A stretch of 64,000 bases of DNA from the NCBI GenBank assembly GCA_001692895.1, contig KV748181.1:558001-622000 (forward strand), given 5' to 3'. Source of the stretch: Cenococcum geophilum 1.58 (taxonomy: Eukaryota > Ascomycota > Dothideomycetes > Gloniales > Gloniaceae). Each line of letters opens with the position of its first letter. Positions within the stretch are counted from its first letter, which is position 1. Below the pieces are notes generated by a model, which was given only the letters and a program-made list of their open reading frames with translations, did no database searches and was not told the DNA's origin. Made by a program: the position numbers and the translations under genes. Below, piece after piece: positions 47,815-59,690 of the stretch.

Positions 47815-48200
47815 AATAGTACCTTTTCTACTAAAAACTACCTAGTAACCGCCAGTGTGCTTTTCTTATTATATTTACTACCAAATTCCATTAGTGCTCT
47901 ACTAGATTCTACCCTTTATCCTATTTTCTACTAGATTCCATTAACACTCTGCCAATTTCTATTTCTTATTTTACTTACTACTAGACCTAATAGGTGCTCT
48001 GCCCGTCTTAACTTCTTATATTATTCTCTGCCGGATTTTACTAACCCTCTATCTATCTTAACCTCTTATATTATATTCCGCTAGATTTTATTAGTACTTT
48101 ACTAGCCTCTATTTTTTGTTATATTTTCTACCATATTCTACTAGTTTTATGCCAACTTTTACCGTACTTTATAATACCTATTGGCTTTATTAGCTTTTAA
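47815..48200. repeat. CTACTAGATTCTA-type degenerate repeat, copy 2
   Basis: Same family and order as 38640-39000, in front of SNF2-like copy 2. It marks the left edge of the duplicated segment. Confidence 0.75.
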
Positions 48201-48609
48201 TTAATTTTTAATAGCTCGCCCACTATTACGCTAACCTTTTTCTACTATATTCTATCTTGGGTTAAGGTTTCTATTATATTCCATTTATATATATATATGT
48301 GTGCTTTATGCCTTACTCTTATTCACCCTCTATTTACTAACCTTATGTAACTAATTTTGGTAAGGTTACCTGTCGTTTAATATTTGCTTATACTCTTGCC
48401 TTATCTTTACCTTTACCTAAACTCTATTTAATTTATAATTTTGGATTAATCTAAGCAAGTATATGCAAATAGAATCCTTTAACGTGTTATTTCTATAAGT
48501 ATATATTTAATAACTGATTTACTTATTTCTATTAGTTTTACAAACTCATTTCTTTAAACCGTGGCTAGCTTTACAATTCTCTTATATTTAGTATAACTAT
48601 AAGCATAGA

Positions 48610-51600
48610 ACTACTAAGCTATATCCCTAAACTAGACTTAAAGAAGCAATAGGGCGTAAAATAGAGGGATGATTGGATGCCTATTAAAGGAAAGGCTAAG
48701 GAATGGCGTTAAAGCACGATCTAAGAGATATTGGATATGGAAGAAGAACCGGATAATTTTCTTACCTTAAAGGCAGATATTATAAAGTGCTTTATAAGTC
48801 GCTTTCCTAACAAATAATGGCCTTTAAAATGTACCACGACTGAGAAGCGTTAGTGTGGGTAAGAAATCCTTATGCCGGTTATTGCTAAATGGGGACTAGC
48901 TTTTAATATACTAATTCATTACCCTAGCTTCTTTAACCTACTCTATGGTCTTATTAAACTCATCGTTAAGCAAGCTACTACTAAAATTAAAAATAAGGAT
49001 AGCGTTCCCTTAGTACTAACGCCTAAGCAGTTAAATCTGCTAACGCCCTCACGCGAACTAGTTAACCTCTTAAACAATTTCCCTAATACTCTAATGCTTA
49101 GTTTAGATAATACTAATTACAATCCTACCTTGCCGACCCAAGAGTTAAGCACTCCTATTAGACACCAATTATTACGTAAGCCTACTCTATAGAGATATAC
49201 GTTAGGCCACTACTTTACTAATACGGCCCTATCACAAATAAGCTCCTCTATCCCCGTTAAACTACTAAAGTATAACGAATATTGTGCAATAATTGTTATA
49301 CGGAAGAATGGAAAGGACGTTAATGTAGTTACTTTATCTTAATTCTAGCGCGATAGTGCTAAAGAACCGGCAACTTTTATATAGTTTAACTACAATAAAC
49401 TTCTCGCTCGTCTTTGCGCTAAGGGTATTATTAATCTTAAGTTAGAAACCTTGGCACTTAAGAACGGTAGGTCTATATTTAGCGGTAAGCAGGTATCCCC
49501 GTACTTTAAAATATTCGTACTTTTAATAGCGGCGTATAATAAAAGGCATTATCCACTTATTTTTAACGTTGTACTAGCTCTATACCTTAAGCAGAGCAAA
49601 TATTGAGTAGTTTTAGAGCTTTTAACTGATAGTACCGATTACCTCCCCACCGATAACGATAATGCTAGCGATGTAGTACGGCCTAGTCAGTTGGGCAAAC
49701 TTGATGCTGAGCTATATATTAATGAGGAAATAGCAGCTATAAGGCTTAATAGAAATGCTGCTTTATCGGAAGCTTTTACTAAGCGCTCGGCGCGTAAAAG
49801 CACTACTATTTACTCCTTAAGAGATAACGCCCGCTAGGACAAACTAGCAACTATTCTAGAGGAAGATAGTAAGGAAGAGAAGGATAATAACGCCGCTAAA
49901 TTAAAGGATAATATATTTGATACGCCTGCTGCTCTAGAGGAATATATAAACCTTACCGCTAAGGTAGTAGAAGAAGGCGAAGATAGATTACACTTTTAGG
50001 TAGTTAACCCCACGGCTGGCCTCACCGATAAAGAGCTAGGAGAATTACTAGATTAAGACTTTGTAATGTAACCAGAGAATTACGTTTCACTAGTTAATAA
50101 GATATTTAATAAGATAAAGGGCAAGAATGCCAAAACCAAATATTTAACAAAAGAAAATTGGTCCTTAATGTGTACCGTTTTTAAACGAGATAAAAACAAT
50201 TTTAAGACGCAAGTTACTTTGCCAGGGTTTAAGTATACACTTTATCTCCACTAGGTCTTACTAATTACTTAGTGCTTTACGCAGCATTATGATTTTTTTA
50301 GTAGAATTATTGGTGATAAATAAGGCCTCGGTAAAACCTACTCTACGCTACTTCTTAATACCTTTAATTACCTACTAGTATAGAATGCCCGCGATATTAA
50401 GAACAATAGAAAGGATAATATACTATAGCGAAGGCATCGCGTAGATGGGGAATCTGGCCCTTATCTGTTTGCAGAGTATTAGCCTATCTAATGCCGGTAT
50501 AAAGTAGGTAGTAGTACCGTAAAGCTGCCGTTCCGTTTAGGCCTTGGTCTTATTATTGCTTCTATACCGCTGCTGCAAAATTAAACGGAAGAGTTTGATA
50601 ACCTCTTTAATGGTAATCCGATGGGACCTTATCCAGTAATGGTTCTACTAGTAGGATATACTTCTACGCTAACTGCGTAAAGGCCTGGTTATGGAAAAAA
50701 TATAACCAAACTAAGAACTGTAAAAGCCGCCACCATAATAGGTGATAAAGATATCTACTTAGGGCACTCTAACTAAACGCAATATATGATTCTAACTACA
50801 TCCGGATCTGTTAAGGGCCAGATCCTTAATATAGTTGGGTATTTCTATAAGGTTAAAGAAAAGGTCTAAATGCCTAGAAGTTTGAAATTCTATTTTAAGA
50901 TAATAATACGGCTAATACCTAATATTCGTTATATTTTATGGGCGATGGTAGTTATTAATAAACTTTATTTAATTAAGAACGAAAAGGCTTATTTCTATAA
51001 GACCACTCTTTATAGGCTTCGCGAGCAACTAATACTGTGGGCTATATCCGGAACTCCGTTTAAAAAAGGCCCGGCTAACTTAGGAACGTATATTAAGTTT
51101 CTATAATAAAACTGGAAGATAAATATTAACCCTTTAGACGAAATTAAAATATCCTATAATGTTTGCTCCAAAGAGAATCTGCGAAATATTTAGCTTATAT
51201 TTAACGCACTCTAGAGACAGTAAACTGCTAAGGGTGGGGATTATGTTATATTAACTTTGGAGTTAGTAAATGTTTAGGCTTAGGTTGATAAATTCGGTCT
51301 GGTTTTAGAGGTGATTATAATTCGTTAGACTGGTAATTCCCTTAGTCTAGATAGTAAGCCACTTATTAAACTGCCGAAACTTAACTATAATAATTAGTTA
51401 AACTGCGTCCTACCTGACCCGGTTTAATAAGATAAGGTTATTAAGGATATTAAAGCCTTTATTGATGATCTTTAAGTAGTGCTATGGTTAGAATGGGAAA
51501 GATAGAGGTAAGAATAGGAACAAAAATATCCTGGCTAGCGTTATCCTATTAAATGGGCTGTAGGTCGTTTTAAGGCATTATAATACTAAATAAGACTAAT

Positions 51601-52460
51601 ATGCTCCTTCCTAGGTCTGATGAAGATTAAAAAGGAGTTTGATAGAGGCTGGAACTTGCAAAATTTGGATAAAAAGGGCTGGTTTAATAATAACAGCAGT
51701 GACTCGCTAATAAAACGTTATATTGATATGTTATATAATACTAGCGCAAAGCTCTATCACCTTGATAAAGTTCTAAATGAGATGTACGTAAATAACTAAG
51801 TAATTATCTAAAACCCTACGGACTAGGACGGTAAGAAGAAGAAAAAAGATAAGATTGTTATTATATCTTGTTTTCCTGTGTGTACCCTAATTGTATATAA
51901 ATAGGTGCGAAAATTCTATCTAGAGTTCCACGTTGCCATTTACGGATCTTATTAAAGGCTAAAGTAACGGCAGGAAATTATCTATAGCTACTAAGAAATA
52001 ATGACTGTTTCTGGTAATAGGGTTGTTTATCTAGTCTTGGCCGAAATGGACATTATTGTTGGAATAATAGGAACTATTAGTACAGGCCATACCTTGTACT
52101 ACGGCAGACGCATTATACTCCTTAAACTATAGCACCTATTAATATATAAAGAGCAAGCTATAAAGCGAGCTTACTGCTTAGGGCAGGATTGTAAGGTGAT
52201 TGTAAATTGTATGGTTAATAAAGATATAATATTGGAAGCTATCCTTAGTAATAAGACTGTATTACGTAAATTTATTGCTAGTGTTATATAGCTACTAACC
52301 GCTGACGACGAATAGAACGCTGCTTATTTTACTAGTGAACTCTATAGAGATAAACGCGCGGCCGAAAAGTCTAAGGCTGCTAATGAAAAGAGACGTAAGG
52401 GTAAAGAACGCGTAGAAGAGTAGAGCTTTTATAATAACAGTATGATTATTTAAGCGATAG
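48610..52460 (+). pseudogene. SNF2-like ATPase gene, copy 2, better preserved
   Basis: The plus strand encodes an SNF2-like protein of about 1,100-1,250 residues. The open piece at 48872-49192 belongs to the N-terminal region, which has no known domain. The ATPase core shows IIGDK.GLGKT (about 50306-50339, a Walker A of the DEMGLGKT type with altered residues). It then shows a LIIASIPLLQN..EEF block (about 50545-50600, SNF2 motif Ia region) and a degenerate motif II around VVINKLYLIKNEKAYF (about 50950-51000). SGTPF (about 51046-51060, motif III) follows, inside an open piece at 50870-51106. A weaker second RecA-like region follows, ending in a basic tail (AANEKRRKGKERVEEQ, about 52380-52425). 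Several RIP-type stops are present, fewer than in copy 1. It differs from the minus-strand SNF2 gene at 16.7-19.6 kb. Confidence 0.72.
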
Positions 52461-52689
52461 TGTGCTGTAGGTGGGGTAATTATAAAGGTTGTGTTCGGGT
52501 TTAGGTGGTTTAGTTAGGCGTATGTCCTTTCTATATGTGTATAAGGCCCGAGTATAAATAAGGAAGTAGCGTTTATCTTATTGTTAGCAGATTGCTACTT
52601 TCTATTCTAGGACTGTTGCTTAGAGGTTCTGTGTTTACGGTTTAGTTTTGGTAGCGGAGTTTTGTATTTAGGTAGGGGGTTTATCTAAT

Positions 52690-53935
52690 AACTTTTTACT
52701 TATATTTAGTATACCGTAGAAGTTACCTTATTCTATTTCTTTAGAGGTAAATAGGTAATACACTTTCTACTGCCCTCTACTAGCACTAACCACACTATAG
52801 AATTTATTATGTTCTATATCCCTAGAGGTAAAAGGATAATCTACTTTTTATTGCTCTTTACTAGTATCTACTATATCGCAAAATCTACCATATTCCATAT
52901 TCCTAGAGGTAGGAGGATAATTTACTTTCTATTGCTCTTTACTAGCGTTTACCGCATTATAGAATCTACCATGTTTTATATCCCTAGAGGTAGGAGGATA
53001 ATCCACTTTCTATTACTCTCTACTAGTATCTACTATACCGTAAAATCCACTATAGTCTATATTCCTAGAGGTAGGAGGATAATCTACTTTCTATTGCTCT
53101 CTACTAGCATCTACTACACCGTAGAATCTACTATATTCTATATCTTTAAACGTAAGGGGATAGTGCGCTTTCTATTGCTTCCTACTACCCTCCACCGTAC
53201 TGCAGAATCTACTACACTCTACCTCTTTAGACGTAATATAGGAATACCCTTTCTACTATCCTCTACTCCCATCTACCGCACTATAGAATCTACTAGATTC
53301 TACTTTTTTAGATATAATACAGGGATACTCTTTCTACCACCCTCTACTGCTTTCTACCGCACTATAGAATCTATTGAATTCTACCTCTTTAGACGTAATA
53401 TAGGGATGCCCTTTCCACTATTCTCTACTCCCTTCCACCGTACTACAGAATTTACTGCACTCTACCTCTTTAGACGTAATATGAAGATGCTCTTTCCACT
53501 ATTCTCTACTCCCTTCTACTATATTGTAGAATCTACTGGATTCTACTTCTTTAGATGTAATATAGGGATACTCTTTCTACCACCCTCTACTGCCCTCTAC
53601 CGCACTATAGAATCTATTAGATTTTACCTCTTTAGATATAATATAGGGACGCCCTTTCTACCGTCCTCTACTCCTATCTACCGCAGCGCAGAATCTACTA
53701 GATTCTACTTCTTTAGATGTAATACAGGGATACTCTTTCTACTACTCTCTACTGCTCTCTACCGTAGCGTAGAATCTACTGAATTCTACTTCTTTAGACG
53801 TGATACGGTGATGCCCTTTTTACTATTCTTTACCGCCCTCCACCGCACCGTAGAATCTACTATACTCTTTCTCTTTAGATATAATACGGGGATGCCCTTT
53901 CTATTACCCTCTACTAGTATTAACTAGTTCCTTTA
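52690..53935. repeat. 81-bp tandem array 2
   Basis: About 15 units of the same 81-bp family as array 1. One frame is open for 372 codons (52809-53927) with the same 27-residue period (ESTRFYFFRYNIGILFLLPS-like). I treat this as repeat-driven and not as a protein gene. It follows SNF2-like copy 2 as array 1 follows copy 1, so gene and array were duplicated together. Confidence 0.9.
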
Positions 53936-54079
53936 AGTTGTTCTAGATATATAGTAATTACATTATACTATATCCTTTAATTAAAGAGGTAACTGTTAAT
54001 TTATACTATAATTCAACTATTTGCCTTATTATGGCCTACTATTTATAGCTAAAAAGACTATCTAATCTAATTTCCTATA

Positions 54080-55260
54080 TTCGGTTATATAAGCTTAGAC
54101 CACTACCCCTTATATATACGGCCTACTATCGCGACTTAATGTATTAGAGCTGGCGCCTATTTCTAAGAACTACGGAATAGTCTATATAAGACTGTAATTA
54201 TTAATATTAGAAAATAGGATTGCCAACTAAACTACAATAGGTATAACGTATCGCTGATATAGAAATCCCTTTCTTTCCTGGCGTACGCGTTATATACCGC
54301 TGTTAGCCCTATATTAGACTCTAATAGCTTATCCCAGCGGCCTCATTAAGGATGCGACGCGAGAAATAGATCTTGGTCTATTTGACGGATTAAGGACGAG
54401 ATAGGTATTACTAATACGCAATATAAAACAATATATTATGTAGTTAAGGATGCGATGCAAGCGTTTAGTCTACTGGAGAAGCCCTTAAATACTAAGTAAA
54501 AGAGGAACGAGCTTTATAAAGCTATAACCTACTTATATACGCAATTCCATTCTATTTTTACGGATCTTATAGACGCGGATAAAGAGCGGTATATTTAAGC
54601 AGTTGCTTAGTGCTGTAACTATAATAAGAAGCGACGAATAGAATATAAACATACTAAACCCTTACCTTTAAAGCACTCTTAAAAGAGCCTTAAAGACCCT
54701 ATTGTTGGATTAACCGCAGATAGAATAATAGAAAAATGGTAGCGGGTAGTTGAGATGTTTGGGGCGACAATAATATACGTTAAACGATTCCTAGACACTG
54801 GAGTATTAATATATATGCGGCTAAGAGATCTGCTTCCTAAAGGAAAGAATATGGATAATATTTCTATGGATAAGCTTATCTTTTTAATATTTAAGGATAC
54901 TCTAAAGTAGGACATAGGCTTTAATAAGGACTATAATATATTAATGTACGTTTTCCGGAGTAGAGACCGGTAAAAGGTTACTAGTGAATGGATATGGAAG
55001 ACTATTATAGATTATGCGTTTACGCTTAGTCTAAATTTTATTAATTTTATAATTAAATAGAACCACCTAAGTACGCTATAAATTTTAGATTAGAGTTAAT
55101 CCCACGTACTAACTTGTATAGTAATAACTATATTAAAGAATCTACCGCCTATATTAGAGTAATAGAGCTGCTATATACTACTACTGTTAAAAGCATATAC
55201 GCTAACTTAACCTTGCTAGGATATTTTAATACCACTAACTGCCAATATGCTAGCGGATAT
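54080..55260 (+). pseudogene. Coding relic, unknown protein
   Basis: A coherent plus-strand frame is seen between about 54400 and 55100 with few stops. It includes NELYKAITYLYTQFHSIFTD, YNKKRRIEYKHTKPLPLK, RVVEMFGATIIYVKRFLDTG and RDLLPKGKNMDN groups. A minus-strand open frame at 54679-54915 is its shadow. The basic KKRRIEYKH stretch could bind nucleic acid or act as a nuclear signal. I do not recognise the family. No tyrosine-recombinase signature of the kind carried by Starship captains is visible. Confidence 0.5.
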
Positions 55261-55322
55261 ACCGCGTTTATCTCCTCTAAATTAACCTAAAACTGTAAAG
55301 ACGCCGGTAAAAAGAAAAGGTG

Positions 55323-55586
55323 TTAAATCGGGAGTTTGCCCCCCCTTAAAGCGCTAGAGAGCCTTAGGCGGATAAAGTCGTAAGTAGAGATAGACCTATA
55401 GCCTATAGCCTTTAGGCTAGTAGCGAAGGGGGCGGGATTAAAGTATTTACTATTAGAAATACAGTCTCTCTTTTCCTCCCCTTTAGGGGGAATAAAAGCC
55501 GGTATAGAGGGCGTAACGCTTAGGTCCCTACCACTATTAAAACGCTTTTTTGACCGGCCCTTGGTTTCCGGCGATAATAAAGGCAA
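55323..55586 (-). CDS. Hypothetical small ORF, 87 codons
   Basis: Open minus-strand frame from ATG 55586 to the stop at 55323, in a patch with weaker RIP signature. The product is basic (KGRSKKRF near the start, RLRLSSALRGGK near the end) with no recognised domain. The plus strand is also partly open. It may be chance, or a fragment of a captured gene. Confidence 0.25.
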   Translation of the reverse strand: MPLLSPETKGRSKKRFNSGRDLSVTPSIPAFIPPKGEEKRDCISNSKYFNPAPFATSLKAIGYRSISTYDFIRLRLSSALRGGKLPI

Positions 55587-55599
55587 CGGAACCGGGCTT

Positions 55600-56560
55600 A
55601 TCTGCGACTATGACGACGCTTAGAGTTGTGTCTTAAGGCAATATAATTGCGGACTTAAAGTCTTACCTGAATCTACTATTGTAGAATCTTCCATCTATAG
55701 CTATGTTATAAATTGATGTAATATAAAGCCTAGGTTTGTAATTTCTTGCGTAGATAGGATACTATCTGACTCGCTTTTAGTATTGGATACCTATAGTATA
55801 ATAGTCCCGGAGGCTTAGTAAGTACGTAACACTAGCTGCTACTATAATAGCGGACTATAAGATAGAGTAGGATAAGGGGTTTAGGTATGGGAGGTAGATA
55901 TAGCAAATGGTGGTGGCCTTAGAGTATAATTTTTAACTGTTGCCTCTATTCTAGGGGCGAGTAGGGTCTCGGTCTAAATGTATGTAACTTCTTATTCCTC
56001 TATACTATTAAAGTCCGAATTAGATAAAGGTGTTAAGAGGGGGATTAGGTTAGGATCGGTATCTATTAGTAGTAAATAACTTATAAGCTATTGCTTAAGT
56101 AGGGTAGGGGTAACTTATTTCTGGCGTATTGGCGCATGTGTCCTCCTTATGATTATCTTTAAGGTGGTTAATTGTGTCTTCTATATAGTTATCTCTGAGA
56201 TGGTTAATTATGTGCCACATGTAGTATATCTCTTGGTGTTAAATCCTAGGCGCGCTATTAAGAAAATTAATCTAAAGGCTAGAAAGAGTAGACGAAGTTA
56301 TAAGTTATAGTGTTAATTTAACATAATTCTGACAGTGGCTTAATAAGAACAGCTTAGCTCGTCTGCGTTCCGACCACAAATAACGCACTATAACCCCTAT
56401 TTTCTCCTATACACTTATCCGTCTCTTTAATAATAACCCTTATTATATAAATAATTGCTTCTAACATAGTACTTTTCCTACCGCTATTATACTATTTGCT
56501 TAACCCTATAAATAATACTACGAAACTAGAAACTATAAAGTCCCTATACTACCAGTCGCG
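55600..56560. other. Low-RIP stretch without a recognised gene
   Basis: TpG-rich sequence (for example GGCAAATGGTGGTGG-like and TGGTTAATTGTGT repeats, the latter near 56165 and 56208). I see no coherent gene. The short TTATCT..GRTGGTTAATTRTGT motif is duplicated about 43 bp apart. Confidence 0.4.
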
Positions 56561-57880
56561 TAGAAAAAAGATAACGTCGCTAGGCTAAACGAATAGAGAT
56601 TACTGTAGGCTGGCAAGCTCTATTAGGAGGTGTATCTAATTAGCTTATATAATATACAGAGCTATGATACGCCCTAAGAGAATAGCGAAGGTTCTTACGA
56701 AGCGGCGTAGACGCGCTTTTAAGTAGGCTTCTTAGATACTACGTTAATATGCACGCGGCTAATGTATAATATACTAATGCCAATACCTAAGATACCTTAT
56801 AAGATGAGAGTAACATATTAATGCCAGTGCCAGGCACCCGTAAGAGGCACTTGCCTAATAATACAACTAAGAATATATCCTCTGTCACTTTATTTTTAAA
56901 CTATACTGCATTTAATTTGACTGATAAACCGGCTATAGACGCTGAGCTAAGTCTTGTAAATAGTATACCTTTGAAATTATATATATGGGGCTTGTCTAAA
57001 TTACTGATTATATGCTAATAGGCGGTTTAATTAGCAGCCCGTCTCTCTTTATTATAATGGGAGCGGACTAAGGTCTAATACACTAGGCTTACCTGGAATG
57101 CTACGCAATATTAAATATAGATAGCACCACCTCAAGCCACCTAGCTCGCCTAAAAGAGGTATTATATACAGAAGCACTTAACCTAAGCAACTACCTTGTA
57201 TAACACCTGCTTTGGCCTTACGCCCCCGTTAATTAAGCCCTAAATTACTAGATACCGCACTTATCTATGACATTAATAGTGGTTTTAACTTACCTCCCTA
57301 TAATAGATTAGCAGAATCTAATATAAATAAAACTAACTGGAAAAGGAAGCGTGTATAAGTATAAATATAATATTATCTTAGAGCGCGCTTTATATGGGAC
57401 TATTATAGATACCGTATAAACCGGAAGGTTAAGAATATCTATAAAGCCGTTTTTAACTAAGCGATAAGTATATTTCTTGCGAAAATATATACGGGTAATG
57501 GCGGATCCTTAAACCTATAAGTTGATCCCTAGGTGGATCGATTTCCTTTTACGTTAGAGACGCTAATTATTAAATTATGGACTATAACCCGAGCCAGTCT
57601 ATTAAGGGAGGAACGAAAACAAGTAGATTGTAAACCTAATCAAGTTAGTACGCGTAAGGTACTTTTAGAGTATATTAATATACTAGGGAGTTATACTAAC
57701 TAAATGCGTGTAGATAAAGAATAGGTTAGGAGACTTTAGAATTAAAGCAAACCGTAAGTTCCGGGCTATTATTAGGGAAGTATATAGCCTAGGCTTCGGT
57801 AACGATGGTAAAAAGGCAAAGAGGTTACTAAAAGACTACTCTTTTATATACGAACTGGCTGAAAAGGTATGTGCTTCTTA
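56561..57880 (+). pseudogene. Coding relic, unknown protein
   Basis: Plus-strand protein-like blocks are visible at 56570-56810 (SLYNIQSYDTPQENSEGSYE-like) and 57110-57720. The latter includes DINSGFNLPPYNRLAESN and FIWDYYRYRINRKVKN groups and an RASLLREERKQVDCKPNQ stretch. Stops occur mostly as RIP would make them. A 65-codon open frame at 56821-57018 lies in another phase and may be a separate fragment or chance. No family is recognised. Confidence 0.4.
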
Positions 57881-58129
57881 AATGAGCCCTTCTATTACTA
57901 TATCTAATATTTCTCTACGCTAGAGATCTACCGTTTTCCACCCCCTAAATTTAGCCACCTTTTATATTAAATTTCTTCTATTTTCCATCTCACGAATTTA
58001 CCTACTTTTATATAATAATTCTGCTTCTTTTTACTACAAACCCTATTACTTTCTATTACCTTCTATAAGTAGCCCCCTTTTATATATCACCTAATTATAA
58101 ATAGAAACTGTACTACTTTGCTAATATTA

Positions 58130-58860
58130 ATAGGCCGGTAAGAGACAATTCTACTATAAAGCAATTGTCGCTGCCTACGCGGATATATTCTAGGTAAATG
58201 GTTTAATAGGAATAGCCCGACACTGGTCTTCCGCCAAATATTTTGACGAGCTCGCTGGCGTAATAGTATGCTTTATTACGGTTATTTTAAGGCACGGTAT
58301 CTAGGAGTACCTGTCCGGCCACTATGAGACTATTAAGTATATTAGTAGCGAGGAGGTTCGAGGTGGGACAAATTTACTATATTTTATATCTTACTGCTAA
58401 TAAGGATAAAGCAATCTATAGGGAGCTACTTGCAACGTAGGACGCTACGGCACTACACCACTGGGTTGTAATTAAGTTTCGTATATTTAAAGATGCGAAG
58501 ACAAGGGCATGACTCTATAATGACGAAGACGAATAGTTTTATAACACCGAACCATGGCGGAATCTATATAACAATATCTTAGACGATTTATTTGAGGATC
58601 TAGACGACGAGAGCACTGAAAGCTTAAAGGCTGCTATTTAAATATAGTGCGGCAATGCTAATTCGGATTACTTTACCTTATTAATGTAGCCTTACTTTTC
58701 TAGCTTACCTAGACCTAGACTAATTGGAGGTAGTGCTTTAAAGGGGAATAACCCGGTATAGTATTTGGTTTCTTTAATTCTAAGCTTCTTCCTATAGTTA
58801 TATACTAATTATAAGTATTTATATAGATAACTGTCTAGGAAATTGCGAGTGTGTAGGGTA
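58130..58860 (+). pseudogene. Coding relic, unknown acidic protein
   Basis: A plus-strand frame reads HWSSAKYFDELAGVIVCF near 58222-58275. Then, with one or two frame changes, it reads ALHHWVVIKFRIFKDAKTRA and an acidic block (YNDEDEQFYNTEPW, DLFEDLDDESTESLKAA) to about 58640. It may belong to the same gene as 56561-57880. No domain is recognised. Confidence 0.45.
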
Positions 58861-59425
58861 GTAAAGAAGAAATATTAGATTTCTACTTAATTATAACAGG
58901 CTAGAAGAAAGTGCGGGCACGAGTACCTATCCACTCTAAATTTACATAGGATGATTTTAAAAATACCCTAGGTTTACTAGATAATGGAGCTGGCTGGTAT
59001 AATAGCGACGCTAGTAAGGATTAGTATGTATATGATAATGAGGTATTTTAGAAGTTTATACGGTTTGTAAAAGGCTATAGTGGGGTTGTTTTTCGGCAAA
59101 GTAGTAAGGAGGATTTCCAAAGCCTGTAGCGTTATATAGCATTACCAGGTCTAAACCTAAGCTTTTTATACTTATACTAGCGTATGCGATTCTAAAACGA
59201 TATTTATATTGCTTTAGCAGTTAGGCTAGGCCTCTTATACGTATAGTCTTAACTTATTTTAGTATAGAGAATTATTAAAGTTTTTAATATTATTAAATAG
59301 TTACGCTAGCTTTTACTTTTTCCAGCTAACTATAAATATTAAAGTACTATATCTACTTAAGTATTTTTATAATTTCAGAGTAGTAGAAAAACTAGTATTT
59401 TACTAATATACTTAATTTTTAAATC
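58861..59425. other. Stretch without a recognised gene
   Basis: Mixed sequence, partly with weak plus-strand coding bias. No family, repeat or RNA is recognised. Confidence 0.35.
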
Positions 59426-59429
59426 TAGA

Positions 59430-59690
59430 ATTTTATTTTTCTTATTGTCCTAGTTGTCCTAGTTGTCCTAGAAGTCCTGGTGGTCCTGGTAGTCCTAGAG
59501 GTCCTAGAGGTCCTAAAGGTCCTAAAGGTCCTAGAGGTCCTAGAGATCCTAAAGGTCCTAGAGATCCTAGTGGTCCGGGCGATATCCTAATAGGTTCCTA
59601 ACAGGATGCCGAGTATAAGTGTCTCCTAGAGCTCCTGACAGCCCTGACAGGAGCTGTCAGGAGCTGTCAGTACTGTTAGGAGGTATAAAC
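59430..59690. repeat. Right subterminal repeat block of element C, 9-bp GGTCCTAGA units
   Basis: About 15-18 units of a 9-bp repeat (gtcctagag, gtcctaaag, gtcctggtg) run from 59448 to about 59575. They are followed by AGGAGCTGTCAGGAGCTGTC-type repeats to 59690, just inside the terminal inverted repeat. Related motifs lie at the left end (31300-31575). Confidence 0.9.

Noticed and set aside
52809-53927. 372-codon open frame as a gene
   Set aside because: Same 81-bp family as array 1; the frame is a product of repetition and has no non-repetitive domain.
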